Shown here piece by piece: positions 55,476 through 64,000 of a stretch of 64,000 nt of DNA; the first letter of the stretch is position 1; the number at the start of each line of letters is the position of its first letter. Below the pieces are notes generated by a model. It was not told where the DNA came from and searched no databases. It was given only the letters and a program-made list of their open reading frames with translations. This DNA comes from Platanthera guangdongensis (taxonomy: Eukaryota > Streptophyta > Magnoliopsida > Asparagales > Orchidaceae): contig CM077162.1 of assembly GCA_039583875.1 (NCBI GenBank), positions 62,850,822-62,914,821 on the forward strand, given 5' to 3'. A program made the position numbers and the translations under genes.

Positions 55476-56613
55476 ACTTGTGTCGACATACATTATCAGT
55501 GTCGACACATGAAGAAGAAACGGTGTCGAGATATAAAATCTACAACACAAGGAGTTGTGTCGACACCTTGTAGACTAGTGTCGACACTTAGACAACTTGT
55601 GTCGACACTTGGTCTATAAGTGTCGACACTTAAAGACAGAAAGTCTCGACACTTACAGACAGTTACAGTTATTTCAAGAACTGACTGGATGACTTGACAG
55701 CTGCCATTCCAGCCGGTCTACTGCACCTGTCAGAGTTGTCAGAATTCAGTTATGGACCGGAACAGCCGGTTACCATGAAGAAGGCCTATAAATAGGCTTG
55801 TGCTGTCTACAGATAGAGGTTGTTCAGATCATTGATCAAGTGTTTAAACAAAGAAGATCGTGCTATCAAGTGCAGATCTAAGAAGTTGGAGTGAGAGAGC
55901 TCCATCCAAGAAATCAGCTGTTGTAACCCAGCTGAGAAGAAGGTTTCAGATTGGTCTGATTCTTAAGAAGCAGAGATCAAGGATCAACTGCAGAGGAATC
56001 AGTCTTATTATGTTCTACTTTCAAGAAGCTTTGAAGAAAGCCAAGTCAGATTGATTTCAGCTGAGTTCTTCCAAGAACTCATCAAGAATCTCACAACTTA
56101 TCTCTCTTTTATCTGAGTTGTTGAGTTTATACTTTTTGTATTCATTATAACTTGTAGGATCCTTAGGGATCTGAGATTGTAAGCCTGCAATTATAAAGGC
56201 TGAGGGTAGGAGAGTTAAATCTCTGAGTGTAGGCCTTGGTGGCTGAGTGTAGGCCTTGGTGGCTGAGTGTAGGCCTTTGTGGCTGAGTGTAGGCTTTGTG
56301 GAAAAGCTGAGTTGTAGGGCCTTAGGCCTTAGGTGTAGGAGCCTGTTTTGGGTTCTGAGATAGTGGAGGAGTTTGGCCGAATCTAGTACACTACTAGATA
56401 GGCGAAGGGGGAAAGTGGATGTACCCAAAGCTTGGGGAACCACTATAAAACTCTGTGTCTACTGTGTGATTGTGTTTTGCTGTGATTGCTGAATGTGTGT
56501 TATGATAAAATAGATAGAATTCTGTGATATTATCTGATTGCTGCCCAAAAAGTCAAAAAGAATCAAGTCACCTATTCACCCCCCCTCTAGGTGATTAGGT
56601 ACAATATCTTTCA
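55476..56613 (+). repeat. 3' LTR of G, right part (1138 bp)
   Basis: Resumes in the array (last copies to ~55655), then TATAAATAGG (55787-55796), CTGAGTGTAGG minisatellite (56220-56300) and the end TATCTTTCA. 851 + 1138 = 1989 bp, equal to the 5' LTR. Confidence 0.94.
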
Positions 56614-56618
56614 CTTGC
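56614..56618. repeat. Right target-site duplication of G (CTTGC)
   Basis: Matches 31707-31711. Confidence 0.92.
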
Positions 56619-56678
56619 CTTCTAGATGGCAAACCTATTAAGGTTGCACACTGGAGGTCTGGTGCTTGCATAATCCAT
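56619..56678 (-). pseudogene. gag of element D, first ~20 codons
   Basis: From ATG 56678 it reads [18 protein letters not shown] and then TAG where relatives have Trp. It joins 31706 across G. The original ATG a few codons upstream appears lost. 56679-56790 is the leader. Confidence 0.82.
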
Positions 56679-56790
56679 GTTTTGTGCTGTAGCTGTGTAT
56701 AAAATCTAAATGGAAATAAATAAAATAAATGTGTAGATCTAACACAGGATCTTTGATTCAAGGGTTAACTTGTCCAACCAAAGGAACCTC

Positions 56791-56801
56791 CTCTGATACC
56801 A
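56791..56801 (-). promoter_or_regulatory. Primer binding site of D
   Basis: CTCTGATACCA on the plus strand, 2 nt from the LTR; tRNA-Met type. Confidence 0.85.
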
Positions 56802-56803
56802 AT

Positions 56804-58296
56804 TGAAAGTGAGGGTTAGGTCTACCATACTCTAGAGGGGGGCTGAATAGAGTATATTTAAAATTTGTTAGGTCCCTATAAAGGTGTTGTTACAGCTTTT
56901 GCTGTAAACTGAAAAGGTGCATAATTAGGAAACTGGAAAACAGAAAATAGTAAACCTAATCACAGCCACACAGCAAGAACAAAAATAAAAATGTAGGCAA
57001 CCAGACGACACAAGAAATTTATAGTGGTTCCCCAAATCTGGGTAGTCCACTCTTCTACCACCCTGGTAGGAATCCACTCAGGTTTTTGATCAGGTGCCTG
57101 ACACCAATGGGTTTTGATCAGGTCCCCAAAAACTAACTCAAGTCTTTTGATCAGGAGACTTGCAACCAAGAATCACTTTTGAAGGGAGATGACAACCGTT
57201 TACAGAGGTGGGGGTGAGAGAGTTGATTTTGTCTTCTCTTTCTCAATAAACTGAGAAGACTTAAGTGGATTGATGTTTAGCAAAAGCTCCCCCTGAAATA
57301 TTGAATGGTTCAGGAAGATTTGGAAGCTTTGCTGCAGGGTGATAGGCCTTCACAGTGATGATGTCTCCAGCAAGCTTTTAGACTGATATTGATTAGTTGT
57401 CTCTTGAAAGCTTGGAGCTGATGAAGAACTCTGATAATGATTATCTGATTGATGCTGCAGAGTTCTTCTTTTTCTCTAAGAAACCTTTTCTATCATTCTA
57501 TTCACTATATTTGTATGTGCCTCTGCGTTCTCTGTATTCTCTGAAAAGCTTTCTTAATGATCGTGGATTATACTCTGTCTATGTCCCTCCTTTTTTTCTT
57601 TCTATATGTATTGAAGTCCAAAAACATTCCTTTTTATCATTCTGCAGGAATCGAGGAGAGAACCAAACAGATACAAAAACTACAATAAATGATTTCCTCA
57701 ACTATCTTTGGCATGTAATAAAATATAATAACTCTGTGAAGAACTGTAGTTAATGCTGTAATAGAAACGGTCATAATCCTTGAAACAATCAGCATTAACT
57801 ACCAGAGATTTGATATCATAAATAACATTGATAAAATAAGAATGAATTCTTCAAGACAGTTGAGCAATAGGGCAGTTGAACACAGAACAATAATCGCTGA
57901 GCTGAGATAGAAGATTGTCGAGCTGAGACAGGAAATCGTCGATCTGAATTCTGAGATTGTCGAGCTGAGATAAACTATCTACGATCTGAGATATCCGAGA
58001 ACTGAAGAGAAAGCGTCGACCTGAGCTCGTAGATCGTCGAGCTCAGTTCAGAGACTAATCTCTGAGATCGTCGCTCAGAGATCTACGATCGTCGAGTTGA
58101 GTTCGACGAAAGTCGAACTGATTTGAAATTCATACTTAACTTCTGAGTCTTGGTCTTTGAAATGACATCCAATACTGGTCTTTGTGAAGCCTGTTCTACT
58201 AAGACTAACTTAGACCTAGACTTTGACTCTAACTATACAAGTGAATTAATCATCCTATGAGTGAACCTAGCCCAAATCAACCATGGGGTTCCAACA
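56804..58296 (-). repeat. 5' LTR of D (1493 bp)
   Basis: Ends are TGAAAGTGAGGG and GGTTCCAACA, followed by CAGAC. Array at 57893-58120. The antisense open frame 57397-57753 is shared with the other LTR by copy and not taken as a gene. Confidence 0.93.
57893..58120 (-). repeat. GTCGA palindrome array in the D 5' LTR
   Basis: Seven to nine units, partly decayed. Confidence 0.85.
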
Positions 58297-58301
58297 CAGA
58301 C
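58297..58301. repeat. Right target-site duplication of D (CAGAC)
   Basis: Matches 13103-13107. Confidence 0.92.
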
Positions 58302-60730
58302 ATCCAAAATCTCTTTATTAGCTGCTTAGCATATTTAAACTGGGATATAAAAATGCCATCAGGGGATTGCTTCGATTGGAGACCAAGGAAGTAGGAAAGC
58401 TCCCCCATGCTACTCATTTCAAACTTAGAATGCATCAGGTCAGAAAATCTTTTGCATAGTTTGGAATCAGTAGAGCCAAAAAAGACATCATCTACATATA
58501 TTTATACTAATAATACTTTATCTTTATGATGCCTAATGAACAAAGTTCTATCTACAATGCCCCTAGTGAACTTATGTTCTAAAAGAAAACTAGCTAAGGT
58601 CTCATACCAAGCTCTTGGAGCTTACTTTAAACCATAGAGAGCTTTATGTAAATTGAAAACAAAAGAGGGATGAGTTAGAGAGATAAAACCTAGTGGTTGC
58701 TCCACATAGACCTCCTCTTTGAGTCCACCATTTAAGAAAGCACTCTTGATATTCATCTGGTAGACTTTGAACTTCTTGTAGGCTGTATAGGCAAGAAAGA
58801 TCCTGATAGCCTCCAACCTTGCAACTAGGGCAAAGGTTTGATCATAGTCAATTCGTTCCTCCTGAGAATAGCCTTGAGCTACCAAACTTTCTTTGTTACT
58901 TACTATATCTCCTTGTGCATCCAATTTATTTCTGAATACCCATTTAGTTCCAATAAGTGGGTAGTCTTTGGGTCTTGGAACTAAATCCCAAACTCTGTAT
59001 CTCTTAAACTGATTAAGCTCCTCCTGCATTGCAACAATCTAGTGTGGATCTTGCTCTGCATCTTTTATGGATTGGGGCTTAAGTTGAGATATGAAGCAAG
59101 CATGCATCAATCCTGGTTCAGTTGATGTCTTGTTTGCACACGAATTGATATGTCTCCAATCACTTGAGATATAAGGTGATCTCTAAGTGTAAAAAGATCA
59201 GTAGGAGGAGTTTGGACAACTACAACATTTGGAATTAATTCCTCTTGTGGAATTATGTTGGCTGTTGTACGGTCAGCAATCATTTCAATGAAATCTTCTT
59301 CACTGTCTTCAGCAATAATTTGTTGAGAAGGATGTGATATATCCTCTTGGGTTAGGATTAAGTCATCCATTTTCTCACACAAATTTGGTACCTGCAAATT
59401 TTCTATGGTATAAGAATCATTCTCCTTGTAAAACATGTTAGCTTCATCAATTGAAACATGTACAGATTCTTCAATTTTTAAGGTAGATTTATTAAATACC
59501 CTATAGGTCTTGCTAACTTGGGAATATCCAAGAAACATTCCCTCTGCAGCTTTGGCGTCAAACATTCTAAGATGTTTCTTGTTATTATTATGAATAAAAC
59601 ATCTACAACCAAATACTTTAAAATAGTTAACTTTAGGTTGCTTCCCTTTGAGCAATTTATAGGGAGTCTTGCCCTTGAGTTTATGTATCAAACTCCTCAT
59701 CAGGACATATTTTGCTATGCTTATAACCTCTACCTAAAAGGATAGGGGAAAGTAAGCATCTGCAAGCAATGTCCCTACAGATTCAATAAGGGTTCTATTT
59801 TTCCTTTATGCTACCCCATTTTGTTGAGGAGTTCTAGGAGCAGAGAAGCAATATTTGATATCTTTCTTCTCACAGAATTCTTGCATGAGAAGAGAATTAA
59901 ACTCAGTGCCATGATCACTTCTAATCAATGCAACTAGAGTAGAGTACTTAATCTGAATGCTCTTAAGAAAGTCTATAAGAACTTTGAAATTATCTGACTT
60001 ATTTCTCAAAAAGAACACCCAAGTGAATCTAGAGAAATCATCCACAATAACTAAAATATAAGATTTCTCTCCCAAGCTCTGTACAACAATGGGTCCAAAA
60101 AGATGCATATGTAGCAAGTACAGAATCCTGGGTGAATCACTCTTATTAATAGATTGAAAGCTATTTTTAGTTTGCTTGCCTAATTGATAAGCCATGCAGA
60201 GGCTTTTCTTCTTGTAGGACCCAGAAGGCAATCCTCTAATAAGGTTGTCCCTAGATACTTTAGAAATATTTTTAAACTTAACATGTCCTAATATTTTATG
60301 CCATAAATTTTTATTATTGTTAATCTGATTGAACAAACAAATTTCTGACTTAGCTGACTTGAAATTAACTACATAGATGTTCACTTGTCTAAGTCCAGTT
60401 AAAAGAGTTTTGTTGTTTATTGAAGAAATAATGCAGGAAGATTTATTAAATGATACCTGATAACCTTCATCACATAACTGGCTTATGGATATCAGGTTAG
60501 GTTTTAGACCACTCACATATGCTATCTTCCTGAAAGTGATAGCTCCAACTTTGACATTCCCATAGCCTTCTGTTTGGCCATAGTTGGAATCTCCAAAGAT
60601 CACCTTTGGTCCAAGCTTAGACTTATAGTTGGTTAAGTTGTCCTTGCTTCCTATCATGTGCTTTGAGCACCCACTATCCAGGTACCATTGTTCCTCTATG
60701 GTAGGATAGTTCTATACCTGCAAGATAAGA
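58302..60730 (-). pseudogene. pol of element C, 5' part (protease, integrase, RT)
   Basis: Continues from 13107 across D. 59806-60657 has the protease tail and integrase, but the first catalytic Asp is His (LLHMHLFG) and the last Cys of HHCC is Tyr (LCMAYQ). 59107-59700 and 58622-59029 carry the integrase C-terminus and RT start ([16 protein letters not shown], Asp to Asn in the first RT motif). YVDD is present near 58490 after a stop in the preceding codons. Several frameshifts. Confidence 0.9.
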
Positions 60731-62725
60731 AAGTAGCTTTTCTTGACCCAAGTAACCTTGGGTCCTTGATTCTTCTCAAATTTAAAACTAGAAATATAAG
60801 AGAACTATGGTTGATTCTTATATTCTAGAGGATGAAATTTCCTAGGTGGGACTATCTATTTGGTAAAGGGATAAATAGATGATTTGGGATAATTAAAATT
60901 TTTGGAAGAATTCCAGTTTCTATTAAAATTTTCTGAGTTCGACGATTTTGGTAGAGTTCGTCGAGCTGAGGTCGACAAAAAGTATTGATGTCGTTTATCT
61001 CGGTTTAGAGAACGATAATGCTCACTTTCTATGTTCCATGATCGTCGATCTCTATTCGACGAAACATGTTGATTTCGTCGAGCACCCACTCTTGAGTAAT
61101 CATACCAAAACTCTGGGTTCAGAGTTCGTTGATCGCCGTTCGATGCAAAATACTGATTTCGTCGATCTGAATTCGACGAATTTTGTTGAACAATATTTTT
61201 ATGTGATTTTTTATTTTTCTTTTTCTTTGATTGATTTTTCTGCGAAGTTTCTATTAGTTTATTGTTAAATTCTACAATTTTCTCTTTACCCTTAGTAGAA
61301 ACAAATTTGATGGGGGTAGATAATATATTTTTCTTAAGGATAGATGATGCTCCTAAGCCTACTTTACAATTTAGCCTAGCATTTACAGTACTAGTAACAT
61401 TTATTATTTTAATGCTTATTCCATTTAAGGATTCTTCAAATTGCTTAGCTTCATTCAGTTCAGTTCAGTTTTTAATGAAATAATTTGTTCAGAAGCTATA
61501 TCTAGTTCATCTTTTAATTTTATATTTTCAGAAAACAAATTATCATATTCAATTAGTTTTTCTCTGAGAAGTTTGATTTCCTTCTCAGATTTAATTAGGT
61601 CGTTGCATAACAACTTAAATTCAGTTTTAAATAGTTCTAAAGTAAAATCAAATGAGAATATTACCTGATCCTCTTCTGACTCAGAATTCTCAGCCTTTGA
61701 TTCTTCAGCTTCTGATGGATTGCTTGATGCATTGATAGCCATCAAACAAATCTCTCTGGCTTTACCCTCTTCTTCATCTTCACTGGAGATGGAAGATGAA
61801 GGCTCTTCTTCAGACTCACTCCAAGTCTCAGCAACAATGCCTTTTTCTTTCTTCTTATACTTGCTGGAAGAAGGCTTGTTGTAGTGCTTCTTGGAGTCCT
61901 TTTCCTTCAGTTTATCCTTCTTCTGCTTCTTTGGACACTCAGTTATAATGTGTCCAGGCTTCCTGCAACCAAAGCAAACAATTTCCTTGGTAGGAGTTTT
62001 ATCATACCTTGATTTATCTTCATTTCTTGAACACCTCCTGAAATCCTTCTTGACCATTTTGTAGAATATTTTAGCCAGAATTCTCATCAGCTCTTAATTT
62101 GCTGGAAGTACTCATGATTCTTCAAATGCCTTAAAGGCAATGCTTTTCTCCTTCCTCCCTATGGTAGAAGTCTTCTGTTCAGCTGCATCTCTAGTCTTGA
62201 TGAGCTGCTCATAAGACTTGAGCTTGCCTAGCAAAGACTCAATAAAAATTTCATTTAGACTTCTGGCCTCCTTGATTGGACAGATCCTAGAATCCCATGT
62301 GCTGGGGAAGCATATAAGGATCTCATCATTGATCTTAGTCAATGATATGTTCTTGTACAGGTTCTTTAGCTCATTGATGATCAAGCTGAGTCTATTATAC
62401 ATATCAATAATTGACTCTGACTCTTCCTTTTTGAAGTTCTCATATTGTGAGATGAGAAGGGATCTTATATCTTTCCTCTCACCAGCAGATCCTACTACCA
62501 TTTGGTTGATGGAATCCCAAATGACCTTTGCTGATGTGTATTCAGCTACCTTTTGAAATATATCATCAGACATGGTTGAGCTAAGATGTTCATAACTTTA
62601 GCATCTGCTATCTTCAATGTTTTCTGAGCTTCTGTCCACTTAGGTGGTGGAACTGCTGAGGTACTTGTTGATGTTATTGCAGAAGGAGTATGTGGAACTG
62701 TCAAAACATAATTATAGATATCTTC
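60717..62725 (-). pseudogene. gag of element C (inactivated, cut by F)
   Basis: Open pieces 62112-62573, 61455-62087 and 60856-61089. The zinc knuckle [14 protein letters not shown] is intact. The coiled coil is at 61460-61640 and the translated GTCGA array at 60935-61190. At its end gag and pol share one frame with no stop before the CAG at 60718-60720; a TAG follows 3 nt later in pol. The first ~36 codons are cut off at 62726 by F. Confidence 0.88.
60935..61190 (-). repeat. GTCGA array inside the C gag
   Basis: About seven to eight decayed units at the same gag position as in D, E and H. Confidence 0.82.
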
Positions 62726-63090
62726 GGTTGGATCCCTAGTAAGATTTGGGCTAGATTCACTAAGTTAGGATCATATGACCCATAATGTATAACCAGGGTC
62801 ATGGGTGTGTCCTAGAGTCTAGGCCAAGTCCTTAGAATCAACATCACATGGACCAACTATCAACAAGACTGTCAGAGACTCAAGACTTAGAGTTTTTCTA
62901 AAGACCAAGTAAAATGAGTTCGACGTTCGTCGAACTCAGGTCGATGATAGTCATGCTCAGATCGACGATCTTAGAGTAAATTCTCTGAGCTGAGCTCGAC
63001 GAACTTGGTACTCAAGTCGACGAACTTTGGATACTATACTTAAACACTTCAAGATCAGAAAACATCTCTTTATTCTAAGACTAGAGTCTG
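62726..63090 (+). repeat. LTR fragment of element F (family 2, plus orientation)
   Basis: GGTTGGATCCC, then GATTTGGGCTAG and TTCACT, match the start of a family-2 LTR in plus orientation. GTCGA units lie at 62920-63025. It then runs directly into ORF2 sequence, so most of the element is missing between. Boundaries are uncertain. Confidence 0.6.
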
Positions 63091-64000
63091 ACTTTGGTCA
63101 ACAAACTTAATTCTCAGCAAGACAAACTTAATTCCCAAGTTGAGAAACCCATTATATCTGATGAGATACTGAAAAAGCTAGATGCTTTATATGATAATCC
63201 ACAGGATAACAGTGATGATGATGATGAAAATGATGAGGATTCTGATGAGGATGCTAAGAAAAAGAAGAAGCCAGTATCTAAAAATAGAAAAGCTCCTCCT
63301 CCTCCTGCTCCTATGCAAATCCAACCAATGACACTCCCTACTATATTATCCAAAAGATAACTCCATATAAAGGGATGTCAACTTGGATGTGGTTATCCAA
63401 AAATGAATAGAAAGAGAGGAAGAGAATTAGAAGATACCCTCCTCCTTCATCTCAAAAATACAGAAAAGATCCACCTCCTCCTCCTCCTCCAGCTGTTGGT
63501 GCTTCATGCACAACTTCCCAAAGATCTACCCAATTCCAAACATATCAGAGACATCAAGGGAGATCTATTTCTGAAAGCAGCCAGCATAGGCATTACTCTT
63601 CAGGCAAGCAACATCAATTTCATCATCAACCACAGCAGTAGCAACAACAGCTATCATTCCCTATAGATCAGAAAGCTGAAAGTCCTAAAATACCAAATTC
63701 TCCTCCTGTTCCTTTTGAAGATCCTAAAACAGCTAATACAGCTAGAATGGCCAGGATCCAAGAACTTGTAGGCCTTTTTATGATTAACAAGGCCAAAGCT
63801 GAAGGAAAAGATCCTTCTGAGTATTCCATAATGTCTAAATACATGAAAGAAGAGCTTAAGAGGTTTGATAAAGCAAACAAGTTTTTTAATCTTGATGACT
63901 ACATGAAGTTGCACCGAGAAGCAGTTGTCCCCAGAGCCACATCTTTGAAGATTATAGGGGCTGCTGATATGACTATGATAAAAGTGCAAGCTTCAGATCC
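63091..64000 (+). pseudogene. ORF2 C-terminal half of element F (frameshifted, 3' end outside window)
   Basis: 63094-63359 has LKKLDALYDNPQ, an acidic Asp run and the basic AKKKKKPVSKNRKAPPPP. After a frameshift and a stop near 63405 there is a Pro/Gln-rich part. From ~63666 the conserved C-terminal domain is open to the window end (RMARIQELVGLFMINKAKAE, then YMKLHREAVVPRA). It aligns with the ends of ORF2 in C, D, E and H. Confidence 0.8.

Larger units (their letters stand above)
31712..56613 (+). mobile_element. Element G: full-length family-1 element, interrupted by H
   Basis: Its own length is about 12.7 kb once H is removed: LTR, primer site, gag, pol, pre-ORF2 promoter-like region, ORF2, polypurine tract and LTR, inside a perfect CTTGC duplication in the gag of D. 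The two LTRs are each 1989 bp when H and its duplication are removed. Gag and pol each have an in-frame stop, pol has a deletion and ORF2 has frameshifts, so it is probably not autonomous. Confidence 0.95.
13108..58296 (-). mobile_element. Element D: family-2 element, spread over 45 kb by nested E and G(+H)
   Basis: Its own sequence is 13108-16408, 28249-31711 and 56619-58296, about 8.4 kb. It is inserted in the pol of C with target duplication CAGAC. Pol is reduced to about 0.9 kb of pieces, ORF2 has a stop and is split by E, gag has stops and is split by G, and the left LTR has an internal deletion of ~0.3 kb. It is defective, and older than E and G. Confidence 0.92.
7327..62725 (-). mobile_element. 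Element C: old family-2 Sirevirus-type element, split by D and by F
   Basis: On the minus strand it reads gag (60717-62725), pol (58302-60730, then 12369-13107 across D), palindrome array, ORF2 (9036-11962) and 3' LTR (7327-8932). Its 5' LTR and the first ~36 gag codons are not visible because F interrupts the gag near 62726. Left target sequence GAGCA (7322-7326). All three genes are broken, and the first integrase catalytic Asp is His. C is older than D and F, which sit in it. Confidence 0.88.
62726..64000 (+). mobile_element. Element F: rearranged family-2 element at the right edge
   Basis: Plus-strand LTR start joined to the ORF2 C-terminal half, running out of the window. It sits in the gag of C near codon 36. 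The LTR-to-ORF2 join implies an internal deletion of several kb. Confidence 0.65.

Noticed and set aside
1..64000. Host genes, tRNA or rRNA genes
   Set aside because: All ORFs over ~150 codons that I could interpret belong to the retrotransposons; no tRNA or rRNA was recognised by eye.

Overview
The window is plant nuclear DNA, most likely from a eudicot with a large repeat-rich genome. It consists of nested Ty1/copia LTR retrotransposons of the Sirevirus (SIRE/Maximus) type. I see no host gene, rRNA, tRNA or CRISPR array. The plant call rests on the tRNA-Met-type primer site (TGGTATCAGAG), the plant copia pol motifs (DSG protease, HHCC/DDE integrase, YVDD reverse transcriptase, RNase H), the CTATTCACCCCCC block at LTR ends, and a third long ORF (ORF2) downstream of pol.

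Two related families are present. Family 1 (plus strand: A1, the remnant B1, G) has ~2.0 kb LTRs starting TGTTGGGTAC and packed with the 10-bp palindrome GTGTCGACAC. Family 2 (minus strand: C, D, E, H; plus-strand remnant F) has ~1.5-1.6 kb LTRs starting TGTTGGAAC and carrying ~21-bp units made of TCGTCGA, a 7-bp spacer and TCGACGA.

Layout: 1-3426 is the 3' end of A1; 3427-7326 is a decayed family-1 region (gag fragment, LTR and gag of B1). C (minus) begins at 7327 in the B1 gag and runs to 62725. D (minus, 13108-58296, target duplication CAGAC) lies in the pol of C. E (minus, 16409-28243, GTGCT) lies in ORF2 of D. G (plus, 31712-56613, CTTGC) lies in the gag of D. H (minus, 43270-55470, CAAGG) lies in the 3' LTR of G. 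F (plus) enters the gag of C at about 62726. The order of insertion is therefore B1, then C, then D, then E and G, then H. H is intact: equal 1564-bp LTRs differing at about ten positions by eye, and complete gag (691 aa), pol (1054 aa) and ORF2 (1010 aa).

The most interesting signal is regulatory. In both families the palindrome array of the LTR promoter recurs just upstream of ORF2, usually with its own TATA-like box. In family 2 it also occurs inside the 3' part of gag, where it is translated as a basic S-S-N-x-x-R-R-S repeat. In all four family-2 elements a pyrimidine-tract-CAG 3' splice-site-like sequence ends 2-7 nt before the ORF2 ATG. ORF2 has nuclear-localisation-like basic clusters and no visible membrane segment. 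Together this suggests that ORF2 is expressed from its own promoter and/or a spliced mRNA, and that a GTCGA-binding factor, possibly element-encoded, controls it. The function is inference; the sequence architecture is seen directly.
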